Positions 26,839 to 35,421 of a stretch of DNA of 64,000 bases are shown in pieces (position 1 is the first letter of the stretch; every line of letters starts with the position of its first letter). The notes below the pieces were generated by a model that ran no database searches, was not told the DNA's origin, and saw nothing but the letters and a program-made list of their open reading frames with translations. The position numbers were made by a program, and so were the translations under genes. Source of the DNA: Amylibacter sp. SFDW26 (lineage in GTDB: Bacteria > Pseudomonadota > Alphaproteobacteria > Rhodobacterales > Rhodobacteraceae); assembly GCF_009184395.1 (NCBI RefSeq), contig NZ_WEIC01000001.1, forward strand, positions 762,047 through 826,046, given 5' to 3'.

Positions 26839-29049
26839 TTATGCAGCGTCTGCTTTTGCTTCTGGGCCAAAACGACCATAGAATGTTTCGCCGTTTTTCG
26901 ACAACTCGCGCAATAGAGCAGGGGTTGTGAAGCGTTCGCCGAATTTCTCGGTCAGGTCGTCACAGATTTCAACAGCTTTATCAGCACCGATGATGTCCAA
27001 CCAGCTGAATGGGCCACCTGACCATGGCATAAAGCCCCAACCAAGGATTGCGCCAACATCACCTTCGCGGATGTCTTCCAATACGCCGTCCTCGAATGAA
27101 CGCACAGCTTCTAGAACCTGTTGCATCGCTAGGCGGTGTTGGACTTGAGCAAGGTCAGGTTGTTCATCTGAGACTGGCCAGTTTTCACGCAAACCTTCCC
27201 AGATACCCGTGCGTTTGCCTTTTTCATCGTAAGCGTAGAAGCCAGCGCCGTTTTTACGGCCCATGCGGTCCTCATCGAACAATTTGAACAGGATTTCTTC
27301 GGCATTTGTACCTTTGTAATCGTCACCAAGTGCAGCTTGAGTGGCTTTTACAATTTTCACGGACAAGTCGATAGAAACCTCATCTGCCAATTGCAGTGGG
27401 CCCAAAGGCATCCCCAACAATTTTGCAGCATTCTCAATAAGTGCTGGCTCCACGCCTTCGGCCAACATTGTGATGCCCTCATTAACATAAGGCAGGATAC
27501 AACGGTTGGCGTAGAAAAAGCGTTCATCATTCACAACGATCGGTGTTTTCTTGATCTGGCGCACAAAGTCCAAAGCTTTTGCAACCGCTTCTGGGCCTGT
27601 ATTTGCACCCTTGATGATTTCCACCAAGTTCATTTTATGCACAGGGCTAAAGAAGTGAATACCGATAAAGCGTGTGTCGTCACGAGAGGCTTTTGCAAGC
27701 TCTGTGATTGGCAATGTCGATGTGTTTGTCGCAAAGATTGCTGATGGCTCTAGCTGTTCTTCTACAGCCTTCGTTACAGTTGCTTTGATCGCTGGATCTT
27801 CGAACACGGCTTCAACAATAAGATCACAACCTTTTAGAGCGTCATAATCTGGTGTTGCGTTGATGTGAGATAGGATTTCAGCCTTTTTCTCTTCAGTAAC
27901 CTTCTTACGTTTGATGCCTTGATCCAAGATATCTGTAACAGACGCTAGACCACGGTCACATGCTTCTTGGTCACGGTCCACAAGAACCACATCGATGCCA
28001 ACTTTGGCAGATACGAATGCAATACCTGCACCCATCATGCCAGCGCCCATAACACCCACTTTTTTCACAGACATATCTGCCACGCCTTCAGGACGCACAG
28101 CGCCTTTTTCAAGGGCCGTCTTGTTTGTGAAGATCGTTTTAATCATCGCTGATGATGATGGGTTCATCAGAACGTTTGTAAACCAACGCGCTTCGATTTT
28201 AATCGCTGTATCGAATGGTACTTGCGCACCTTCGTAGATAGCAGACAACATCGCACGTGCCGCAGGGTATACACCCTGTGTTTTACCGTGGATCATTGCA
28301 GATGCGCCAACATAGTTCATGAAACCAGCGGGGTGGTACGGTGCACCACCTGGCATTTTAAAGCCTTTTTGATCCCATGGTTTTACGATGTCCGCATCAG
28401 TTGCGTTTTTCACCCATTCTTTGGCTGAAGATAACAATTCATCCGCTGGAACAACTTCGTCGATAAGGCCAAGTCGCTTTGCAGCTTGTGGATCAGACAA
28501 TTTACCGTTCATTAGAACAGGCGAACCTGTCATCATGTCCAACTTACGGCTGATACGTGTTGTACCACCAGCACCTGGGAAAATACCCACTAGGATTTCT
28601 GGAAGGCCAATTTTTGCTTTTGGATTGTCAGCAGCAAAGATGCGGTGACAGGCCAGAGGGATTTCAAAACCAATGCCCAAAGCAGTGCCGGGTAGGGCAG
28701 CAGCAATCGGTTTGCCACCTTTGTTTGTTTTTGCATCCATACCTGCACGCTCGATTTTGCGTGTCATTTGGTGGAAACCCATGATGCCGTCAAAAAGACC
28801 TTTGGCAGGGTTATCGCCAGCCATTTCTTTCATCTTTGCGATCACGTTCAGGTCCATACCACCAGCAAAGTCAGCTTTGCCAGATGTGATCACAGCACCT
28901 TTAACAGCGTCGTCAGCCAGAACTTTATCAACAAGCGCTTCTAGTTCTTGAGAGGCTTCGATGTTTAGAACGTTCATAGATTTGTTTGGAACGTCCCATG
29001 TGATTGTTGCGATGCCGTCTGCATCTACGTCGTATTGAAAATCAGCCAT
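26839..29049 (-). CDS. fadB: Fatty-acid oxidation multifunctional protein (enoyl-CoA hydratase/3-hydroxyacyl-CoA dehydrogenase)
   Basis: 736 residues. An N-terminal crotonase domain (1 to about 190, with ALGIGFEIPLACHRIFA and GLPEILVGIFPGAGGTTR carrying the two catalytic glutamates) is followed by the NAD-binding 3-hydroxyacyl-CoA dehydrogenase domain (GVMGAGMMGAGIA, about 332) and its C-terminal domains, with IHFFSPVHKMNLVEII containing the catalytic histidine. Works with the thiolase and acyl-CoA dehydrogenase encoded just upstream. Last gene of the operon; a five-base gap separates it from the thiolase. Confidence 0.96.
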   Translation of the reverse strand: MADFQYDVDADGIATITWDVPNKSMNVLNIEASQELEALVDKVLADDAVKGAVITSGKADFAGGMDLNVIAKMKEMAGDNPAKGLFDGIMGFHQMTRKIERAGMDAKTNKGGKPIAAALPGTALGIGFEIPLACHRIFAADNPKAKIGLPEILVGIFPGAGGTTRISRKLDMMTGSPVLMNGKLSDPQAAKRLGLIDEVVPADELLSSAKEWVKNATDADIVKPWDQKGFKMPGGAPYHPAGFMNYVGASAMIHGKTQGVYPAARAMLSAIYEGAQVPFDTAIKIEARWFTNVLMNPSSSAMIKTIFTNKTALEKGAVRPEGVADMSVKKVGVMGAGMMGAGIAFVSAKVGIDVVLVDRDQEACDRGLASVTDILDQGIKRKKVTEEKKAEILSHINATPDYDALKGCDLIVEAVFEDPAIKATVTKAVEEQLEPSAIFATNTSTLPITELAKASRDDTRFIGIHFFSPVHKMNLVEIIKGANTGPEAVAKALDFVRQIKKTPIVVNDERFFYANRCILPYVNEGITMLAEGVEPALIENAAKLLGMPLGPLQLADEVSIDLSVKIVKATQAALGDDYKGTNAEEILFKLFDEDRMGRKNGAGFYAYDEKGKRTGIWEGLRENWPVSDEQPDLAQVQHRLAMQQVLEAVRSFEDGVLEDIREGDVGAILGWGFMPWSGGPFSWLDIIGADKAVEICDDLTEKFGERFTTPALLRELSKNGETFYGRFGPEAKADAA

Positions 29050-29054
29050 TGTTC

Positions 29055-30269
29055 TTACACTCTCTCAATAATCGTTGCTGCACCCATGCCAGAGCCGATG
29101 CACAATGTTGCCAAACCAGTTTCTTTGTCGTCGCGCTCCATCTCGTCCAGCAATGTACCCAAGATCATCGCACCTGTTGCACCCAATGGGTGACCCATAG
29201 CGATTGCGCCGCCGTTTACGTTTAGTTTGTCACGATCAACGTTGAAGTATGTTTGGAAGCGCAGCACCACAGATGCGAATGCTTCGTTTACTTCGAACAG
29301 ATCGATGTCGTTGATGTTCATGCCTGTTTGAGCCAGAATTTTTTCTGTTACAGGAACTGGACCAGTCAACATGATTGTTGGATCAGTCCCGATTTTAGCT
29401 GTTGATTTGATACGTGCGCGCGGTTTCAAACCATTTGCTTCGCCAAATTCTTTGTTGCCGATCAAAACAGCCGCAGCCCCATCAGAGATGGCAGAAGAGT
29501 TACCAGCATGGTGTACGTGATTAATACGCTCAAGCTCTGGGTATTTCATCAATGCAACCGCATCAAAACCTGGCATCACTTCGCCCATAGCTTTGAAAGA
29601 TGGGTTTAATGAGCCCAAACCTTGCATGTTTGTGCCTTCGCGAATTTGTTCATCCACACGTGAAATTTCCAAACCGTTTTGGTCGTTTACAGCAACACGT
29701 GATTTGTCAAAGTGACCCGCTGCAGTTGCAGCAACGGCACGTCTATGACTTTCAACAGCATATTCGTCGCACATATCACGGCTGAAACCGTATTTCGTAG
29801 CAATAATGTCTGATGAAATACCTTGAGGTACGAAATAGGCTTTCATAGCCAAGTAAGGGTCAACAGCGATTGCGCCGCCATCCATGCCCATTGGCACACG
29901 GCTCATGCTTTCAACACCGCCTGCGATGTAAGCATTACCAGCACCACCACGCACTTGGTTTGCGGCCATGTTCACAGCTTCCAAACCAGATGCACAGAAA
30001 CGGTTTACAGATACACCAGGTACACGCTCATCAAGGTCAGAATAAAGAACCGCTGAACGTGCCAAACACGCGCCTTGTTCACCAACTTGGGTCACGTTGC
30101 CCCAAATCACGTCTTCGATTTGTGATGTGTCTTCTAGGTTATTGCGATCAGCAATACCGTTTAGAACGTCTGCGGATAGTTTAACGGCTGTGACTTCGTG
30201 CAAAGCACCGTCTTTTTTGCCTTTGCCGCGTGGTGTGCGGATCGCGTCATAAATATAAGCTTCAGTCAT
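29055..30269 (-). CDS. fadA: Acetyl-CoA C-acyltransferase (thiolase)
   Basis: 404 residues. Cleaves 3-ketoacyl-CoA in beta-oxidation. Active-site cysteine in NRFCASGLEAV (about 93), the VNEAFASV motif, the GGAIAMGHPLGATGA histidine loop and the C-terminal cysteine in CIGSGMGAA. Sits between the acyl-CoA dehydrogenase and fadB genes. Confidence 0.96.
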   Translation of the reverse strand: MTEAYIYDAIRTPRGKGKKDGALHEVTAVKLSADVLNGIADRNNLEDTSQIEDVIWGNVTQVGEQGACLARSAVLYSDLDERVPGVSVNRFCASGLEAVNMAANQVRGGAGNAYIAGGVESMSRVPMGMDGGAIAVDPYLAMKAYFVPQGISSDIIATKYGFSRDMCDEYAVESHRRAVAATAAGHFDKSRVAVNDQNGLEISRVDEQIREGTNMQGLGSLNPSFKAMGEVMPGFDAVALMKYPELERINHVHHAGNSSAISDGAAAVLIGNKEFGEANGLKPRARIKSTAKIGTDPTIMLTGPVPVTEKILAQTGMNINDIDLFEVNEAFASVVLRFQTYFNVDRDKLNVNGGAIAMGHPLGATGAMILGTLLDEMERDDKETGLATLCIGSGMGAATIIERV

Positions 30270-30281
30270 TTTCTATTCTCC

Positions 30282-32057
30282 TTAAAACGCATCTGCGTCG
30301 AGGGCCATAACAGTGTCTGCACCAGACATAATACGTGCTTGGTGCGCTTTCGTAGCGGGTAGCATGCGGGCCATATAGTAACGGCCAGTTGCGATTTTAT
30401 TTTTGTAGAAGTCAGGATCAGAATGATCACCCGCTAAGGCTTCATTGGCTGATTTTGCCATCATGGACCACATCAAACCAAGGCAAACATGACCGAACAT
30501 GTGAAGGGCATCTGTTGAACCAGCAAGAGCTGCGTTCGGGTTCTTCATGCCTTCTTGCATGAAATACATCATCACAGCTTGCAGGTCTTTTGATGCTTCT
30601 TTCAATGGATTTGTGAAATCTGCCATATCTTCATTGTCTTTGTTTTCACCAATGAAGTTTTTGATCATTTCAAAGAACGCCATCACGTGCTTACCGCCGT
30701 CTTGCGCCATTTTACGCCCCACAAGATCAAGCGCTTGCACACCGTTTGCACCTTCATAGATCATTGCAATACGTGCATCACGTGTGAACTGAGACATACC
30801 CCATTCTTCGATATAACCGTGACCACCATAAACCTGTTGCGCCTGAACAGTCATGTCGTAGCCAACATCTGTTAAGAAACCTTTGATCACAGGTGTGAGT
30901 AGGGAGATGATGCCCATAGCTTCTTTGTCATCCGCCAAATGGCCTTTGTCCAACATCATTGCGCCCCAAAGAACAAATGCGCGTGCACCTTCAACAAAGC
31001 TTTTCTGGTTCATCAACATACGGCGAATGTCTGGGTGTACGATCAACGGGTCAGCAGGGCCATCAGGGTTCTTAGTACCCGTCACATCACGACCTTGCAG
31101 GCGATCCTTGGCATAAATCACTGCGTTTTGGTAGGCTGCTTCGGCTTGAGACAAGCCTTGCATGCCAACACCAAGACGGGCTTCGTTCATCATTGTGAAC
31201 ATCGCGCGCATGCCTTTATGCTCTTCACCAACCAGATAGCCTTCGGCCTCATCGTAGTTCATCACACAGGTTGCGTTGCCATGGATACCCATTTTTTCTT
31301 CGATATTACCAACACTTACACCGTTACGCTCACCTAAAGAACCGTCATCTTTGACGATAAACTTAGGAACGATGAACAATGAAACGCCTTTAATGCCTTC
31401 TGGTCCACCAGGGATTTTCGCCAGAACCAAGTGAATAACGTTTTCTGTCAAATCTTGGTCACCCGCAGAGATGAAAATCTTTTGACCTGATACTTTGAAA
31501 GTACCGTCGCCCTGAGGTTCCGCTTTCGTACGCATTAAACCTAAATCAGTACCACAATGTGGTTCAGTCAAGTTCATTGTACCAGACCATTTCAGATCAA
31601 CCATATTAGGCAAGAATTTCGCTTTCAGCTCGTCAGATGCATGTGCATGAATGGCAGAGTAGGCACCGTGTGTCAGGCCTGGATACATTGTAAAGGCCAT
31701 GTTTGAGCCGCTGAATAACTCGCCAGTTGCTGTTGCCAATGTATACGGCATGCCTTGGCCACCGTATTCTGGATCACAATCTAGACCGTTCCAACCACCA
31801 GCAGCAAATTCATCAAATGCTTCTTTAAAACCAGCTGGAGTGCGCACAACGCCGTTTTCCAGTGTACAACCAGCTTTATCGCCAACCTCGTTCAATGGTT
31901 GTAATACGTTTGTGGCGATTTTACCTGCTTCTTCTAGAACAGCTGATGTGAAATCAGGTTCTAACTCATTAAATCCAGGAATATCAGCATCTTGTACTTT
32001 TAACATTTCGTGCAAAACAAATGACATGTCTTTTGCGGGTGCTGTATAGCTTGGCAT
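30282..32057 (-). CDS. Acyl-CoA dehydrogenase, 590-residue type
   Basis: 591-residue FAD enzyme, first step of beta-oxidation. The architecture is an N-terminal extension, acyl-CoA dehydrogenase N/M domains ([27 protein letters not shown]), a C-terminal FAD domain ([23 protein letters not shown], containing the catalytic glutamate region) and an extra C-terminal domain. This long form includes DmdC (methylthiopropionyl-CoA dehydrogenase of DMSP breakdown) as well as general fatty-acid enzymes; the fadA-fadB context favours fatty acids. Promoter-proximal gene of the operon, with a palindromic operator upstream. Confidence 0.92.
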   Translation of the reverse strand: MPSYTAPAKDMSFVLHEMLKVQDADIPGFNELEPDFTSAVLEEAGKIATNVLQPLNEVGDKAGCTLENGVVRTPAGFKEAFDEFAAGGWNGLDCDPEYGGQGMPYTLATATGELFSGSNMAFTMYPGLTHGAYSAIHAHASDELKAKFLPNMVDLKWSGTMNLTEPHCGTDLGLMRTKAEPQGDGTFKVSGQKIFISAGDQDLTENVIHLVLAKIPGGPEGIKGVSLFIVPKFIVKDDGSLGERNGVSVGNIEEKMGIHGNATCVMNYDEAEGYLVGEEHKGMRAMFTMMNEARLGVGMQGLSQAEAAYQNAVIYAKDRLQGRDVTGTKNPDGPADPLIVHPDIRRMLMNQKSFVEGARAFVLWGAMMLDKGHLADDKEAMGIISLLTPVIKGFLTDVGYDMTVQAQQVYGGHGYIEEWGMSQFTRDARIAMIYEGANGVQALDLVGRKMAQDGGKHVMAFFEMIKNFIGENKDNEDMADFTNPLKEASKDLQAVMMYFMQEGMKNPNAALAGSTDALHMFGHVCLGLMWSMMAKSANEALAGDHSDPDFYKNKIATGRYYMARMLPATKAHQARIMSGADTVMALDADAF

Positions 32058-32167
32058 TTTTCTCTCCCGTTTGCATCACATGGGCCAACATGTGAAATAA
32101 ATTAGTAAATTCCAAATCAGTTTGCCGTGAAATTACTGAAACACAAGAGGAACGTAGGGTCACTGAC

Positions 32168-32196
32168 AGTTTACGTCACGTCGAACTACGTAAACT
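32168..32196. promoter_or_regulatory. Palindromic operator upstream of the fad operon
   Basis: Perfect 9-bp inverted repeat AGTTTACGT / ACGTAAACT separated by 11 bases (CACGTCGAACT), 111 bp before the acyl-CoA dehydrogenase start. Half-sites with ACGT cores are common for acyl-CoA-responsive TetR or MerR regulators. The regulator itself is not in the window. Confidence 0.55.
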
Positions 32197-32238
32197 TATA
32201 AACTCCACATTAATATCGTTATTTTACACTTTATAGGT

Positions 32239-32736
32239 TCATGTGGTTGTTTCAGGTATAACAGCGGTTGTAGTGTAAAATCCATTACAAAACACCAGAC
32301 CATCACCATCTGCCGTTGTTAAGCCTTTAACATGCCCAACAATGATCCAATGATCACCACCTTCATAGACAGCCCAAGTTATGCAATTAAAACGTACTAA
32401 GGAGTTTGTAATCTGTGGAACATTGTTTTGATCAACCGTATAATCAACATTTGCGAACTTATCGTGACCGCTGCGCGCAAATTGATTAGACAGTTCTTTT
32501 TGATCTGCAGAAAGAATGTGAACAGAAAAATTCTTTGTGGTTTTAAATACCTCAGCAGAAAGCGCATTTTTTCGAACGCTCCATAAAATCAAAGGAGGGT
32601 CCATAGATACTGAATTAAAACTGCTTGCCGTCATACCAACTTTTTGACCATCAGCATCACAGGCTGTCACGATAGTCACACCAGTTGCAAACTTTGATAA
32701 AGCATTGCGCATATCTTGATCGGTAAAATTTTGCAT
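32239..32736 (-). CDS. Flavin reductase-like FMN-binding protein
   Basis: 165 residues. Matches the HpaC/flavin-reductase-like domain: MRNALSKFATGVTIVTACDADGQKVGMTASSFNSVSMDPPLI, then NFSVHILSADQKELSNQFA and the terminal NGFYTT. It either supplies reduced flavin to a monooxygenase or acts as an FMN oxidoreductase; no partner monooxygenase is adjacent. The start at 32736 (MQNFTDQDM) is chosen by family alignment; the frame opens 25 codons earlier with AT-rich, unlikely sequence. Confidence 0.88.
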   Translation of the reverse strand: MQNFTDQDMRNALSKFATGVTIVTACDADGQKVGMTASSFNSVSMDPPLILWSVRKNALSAEVFKTTKNFSVHILSADQKELSNQFARSGHDKFANVDYTVDQNNVPQITNSLVRFNCITWAVYEGGDHWIIVGHVKGLTTADGDGLVFCNGFYTTTAVIPETTT

Positions 32737-32894
32737 TTGATGCTGAGTCCAAATCTTATTTAATATGTTATATAATAAATTAGGTTTAAAACGCATAGGG
32801 TAAAGTATCATTAAAGTAGTTTGCGTAACTTATTGTTATCATTTAATTACAATTATTTAACATAATATATATTATACGATTTATATGTATTAGA

Positions 32895-33562
32895 AGTTAC
32901 CAATGTCGGAACCTTTATATAATGAGACTGATATAATAGGATTCATTGTAAAAACAAACGCCCCTATTGTAAAATCTTTAAATCGCAAGAGTTTTAGATA
33001 GAAATGCTCTTAGTAGTATTTAGAGCCCATCAGAACAAAGCTGGCAACGCCATACCGTGTTATAACAACGGGTTCTAACTCTGCTGCTGCATAGACCAGT
33101 TTTGGCATACGCCTGAGTTTCGTTATCGTAAATTCTTTCATATCATCATCCTAGTTGTAATTTTTATGCTTAGAATGCACTTGCTGGAAATTTTACAAAC
33201 AAAGCATCGAGTTCTGAGTTTTGACCTGGAGACATCTCATCACGCAGGTTTTGCATAGTAGGTGCCCTACTCCAGATGTTTTTAACTGGAGCACGAGCTG
33301 TAAAGAGATTTGTACAGCCTTTTAAGAGAGCCACGATCAGCGCATGTGTTTTACGTTTAGTCGCTACAGAAGTCGCTCTGTATGGCCTGTGAAGCTTCAT
33401 GACATTTGCTGGATCAGGCCGGTTTGGAAATGCTGCGCTAGAAAAATGTTCAATCATTGGCATATACCCACGGCTTGATTTCAACAAAATATTAGAAAAT
33501 TCGATAATGAATGTTCTAAACAAGGTAAGCCTCTTATCAGTTATCTTTGAAGCAAGTGAACG
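32895..33562. repeat. Left copy of a dispersed repeat (tniQ 3' part and flank)
   Basis: Segments 32895-33055 and 33376-33562 recur, diverged but clearly alignable and in the same orientation, at 39929-40075 and 40071-40252. The intervening 33056-33375 is deleted in the right copy. The 273 bp from 32737 to 33009 hold no other gene and are strongly AT-rich. Confidence 0.8.
33010..33141 (-). CDS. Phd/YefM-like mini antitoxin, possibly truncated
   Basis: 43 residues: MKEFTITKLRRMPKLVYAAA, then ELEPVVITRYGVASFVLMGS and KYY. The core 'EPVVITRYGVASFVLM' is what the Phd/YefM antitoxin family shows at its conserved strand ('PvvIT+hG+p.avL'). AGGA lies seven bases before the ATG. It follows tniQ by 28 bp. 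The decayed right copy (39999-40075) reads through this stop to ...MGAKCYLEHFSQNLED, so the gene here may have lost its last residues. No toxin gene is next to it. Homology is weak because the protein is so short. Confidence 0.5.
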   Translation of the reverse strand: MKEFTITKLRRMPKLVYAAAELEPVVITRYGVASFVLMGSKYY

Positions 33563-34252
33563 TCTGAGTGTATTTTCCAACCGCACAACAGCATTCCATG
33601 CCATTTTAACACTACGATCACTTAAGATACCCAATGCATTTCTGTCTGAGATATTCTGCAAACCAAGTTGAGAGCCTAAGTTAGCCCCACATCGGCTACA
33701 AATGATGACCGATTGCTTCCCATCATACGCAAATTGTGGTTTTGCAGCCCTATCAAAGCAATTTAAGCAGTGTGATGTCAGAGGTAATCGATGCTTAGGA
33801 CAAAATGTATTGGTCCCTAAAGACCAGAGAAGTCGCATATATTGATCCCTACCCTTCGATTGATCCTCCATGAGACATCGTCCACACCACGCATGCTTTA
33901 GCGGTCCAGAATACAAATCCTCATATGTATCGATATTACTAACCCCTCCTGAGTATCTTAACTCTTCATCTGAAAGTACAGAAAACGAATGTGATAGAGT
34001 TAAGCTGAGTAATCTATTTTTTGTTGTATTTAACTCATTAGGAAGCCGTTTCAGTATTATTGGTTCAAGTTGATGATCGCAAAAATCAAAATCTGTGTAA
34101 GCCTCACCAATTGCACCATCATTGATAACTTCCATTAAAAAAGAATTGGCATCCATATCGTAGAAACATGCATTACGGCCTACGAAGGAGGAAAATACTT
34201 CACCTCTTATGGTTTTAAACAATATTGGAAGACGTTTAGGAGTTGTCTGCAT
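33170..34252 (-). CDS. tniQ: TniQ-like transposition protein, solitary
   Basis: 360 residues from the ATG at 34252 (MQTTPKRLPILFKTIRGEVF). TniQ/TnsD-type features are the N-terminal 'P..GE.FSSFVGR' region and zinc-finger blocks CGRCLMEDQSKGRDQYMR, then CPKHRLPLTSHCLNC and CSRCGANLG (residues about 130-200). Family members pick the target site for Tn7/Tn5053-like transposition together with TniA and TniB, both absent here. The frame is open upstream to 34411 but that part crosses an insertion-sequence remnant at 34314-34522. Likely a stranded piece of a larger transposon. Confidence 0.75.
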   Translation of the reverse strand: MQTTPKRLPILFKTIRGEVFSSFVGRNACFYDMDANSFLMEVINDGAIGEAYTDFDFCDHQLEPIILKRLPNELNTTKNRLLSLTLSHSFSVLSDEELRYSGGVSNIDTYEDLYSGPLKHAWCGRCLMEDQSKGRDQYMRLLWSLGTNTFCPKHRLPLTSHCLNCFDRAAKPQFAYDGKQSVIICSRCGANLGSQLGLQNISDRNALGILSDRSVKMAWNAVVRLENTLRRSLASKITDKRLTLFRTFIIEFSNILLKSSRGYMPMIEHFSSAAFPNRPDPANVMKLHRPYRATSVATKRKTHALIVALLKGCTNLFTARAPVKNIWSRAPTMQNLRDEMSPGQNSELDALFVKFPASAF

Positions 34253-34313
34253 ATCACGACACCGCACCTGGGCGAATATATGGCAAACTGCATCGCGCGG
34301 CTCGGCACTAGAC

Positions 34314-34522
34314 GGGAGTGGGTAAAACCTGTGGGTGTTGGGGTAAGCTGCGCCAAAACATAAACAGGCCGGACAGACGACAGTACTGACGAACATGACC
34401 GCAAATATCACCAGAAAACACTTGCAATGCAGGAGCCACCCACAAACGCCGTTCTTGATGGACGTTTGTCAGTTTCAAATGCCAAGACAGCGTCATGAGA
34501 CCCCCAAGTTTTGCCCACTCCC
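34314..34522 (-). mobile_element. 209-bp internally deleted IS remnant (MITE-like) with terminal inverted repeats
   Basis: The ends are GGGAGTGGGTAAAACCTGTG (34314 onward) and, on the other strand from 34522, GGGAGTGGGCAAAACTTGGG, i.e. imperfect terminal inverted repeats. Inside, the minus strand encodes a 62-residue frame (34496 to 34308) beginning MTLSWHLKLTNVHQERRLW, apparently the start of a transposase. No target duplication is evident. The first 75 bp from the right end recur inverted at 39517-39591. Family not recognised. Confidence 0.65.
34448..34522 (-). repeat. Left 75-bp IS end, inverted partner of 39517-39591
   Basis: Reading the minus strand from 34522, 73 of 75 bases agree by eye with the plus strand from 39517. 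Both include the GGGAGTGGGCAAAAC end, GGGGGTCTCATG start region and SWHLKLTNVHQER coding segment. The IS ends point toward the cargo operon and the IS bodies lie outside it. The 440-bp gene-free stretch 34253-34692 consists of this element and the operon leader. Confidence 0.85.
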
Positions 34523-34692
34523 TTACCGAAGTCCTGACCCAAAAAAATCAAGTGATCGCATGATTTCGCCGATTTCTCAGCGCGCGTTCATAAATGCTTT
34601 CCAAAGAAACATTCTAAACGTAACTAACATTAAACGAGATGAACACTTCAAGCCATTTACAACTTTAAATTGTATTAGGAGAAAAATACATC

Positions 34693-35421
34693 GTGAATAT
34701 TGACACTCCCCAGATATCTAAGCCGTTCTTAAAAAATGATATGAAAGAACTACGAAAACAGGTTTTGCGAAACAAAAATCTACTACCCGATAGTCTGCTC
34801 AAAGGCGACGGTATATTTCTAAAACTAAACGAAACTGGAGAAAATTTTCCGATTTTTTGGTGCTTCGATAATTGGATTGAACCTTATTCACTTGCATTCC
34901 GTATTGGTTCAAGCCAACCGCTCTATGCGGCTCGCTCCTTTAATTGTAAAATAGGTGACGACCCAGAACAATCAGTTCGCTTAGCGAAGTTATTTGTTGA
35001 AGAACTCTTGGAATGTCATGGGACTGGTCCCCTGATATTAGGTGGAGACAATCAAGCTACTGCAATAGTAGAAGCAATGGCGCGTATACTTCTAGAGCAT
35101 AAAATAGACATCCCTGCCTTGATCGTTTTAGATTGTCAGTTTGTAAGTGATTATCCTGGTTATGTTTTTCAAATATTTGATCAGGCAGGTGACCCATATG
35201 AGCGTTTTATTGCGGAAGCCTTGGAGATACGCCAAGGCCAGTCAGGTACCTCAGCCTGGGGGGCGATTGAAGTACAGCAAGGCCAGTTCTTTAGGGCGCC
35301 AGCAATCGATCAGCTATCTCAATATATTAAACTGATTTCGAACGCGATTAGCGCCGGAGAAAATTTGCCGATTGGTGAGGTCGTTCTCGGCAACCAATTC
35401 AGCGATGGTGATCAAGCGTGA
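34693..35421 (+). CDS. Thioesterase-like protein lacking the catalytic serine
   Basis: 242 residues from a GTG preceded by AGGAGA eleven bases upstream. Residues about 75-135 read like a type I/II thioesterase of NRPS/PKS systems: PLYAARSFNCKIGDDPEQ, then LAKLFVEELLECHGTGPLILGG and AIVEAMARILLEHKIDIPALIVLD. The nucleophile elbow (normally GxSxG) is GGDNQ at 117-121, with Asp where Ser should be, and no C-terminal catalytic histidine is evident. Hence a pseudo-thioesterase, an Asp-nucleophile variant, or a carrier-protein-binding factor. First gene of the five-gene operon; its TGA overlaps the next start by four bases. Confidence 0.6.
   Translation: MNIDTPQISKPFLKNDMKELRKQVLRNKNLLPDSLLKGDGIFLKLNETGENFPIFWCFDNWIEPYSLAFRIGSSQPLYAARSFNCKIGDDPEQSVRLAKLFVEELLECHGTGPLILGGDNQATAIVEAMARILLEHKIDIPALIVLDCQFVSDYPGYVFQIFDQAGDPYERFIAEALEIRQGQSGTSAWGAIEVQQGQFFRAPAIDQLSQYIKLISNAISAGENLPIGEVVLGNQFSDGDQA

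Noticed and set aside
32737-33009. Transposon end with a recognisable TGT...ACA terminus near tniQ
   Set aside because: I could not find a convincing Tn7/Tn5053-type terminus or target duplication by eye.
34253-34411. Longer TniQ beginning at 34411
   Set aside because: The upstream 53 codons run across the end of an IS remnant; the family-like sequence begins at the ATG at 34252.
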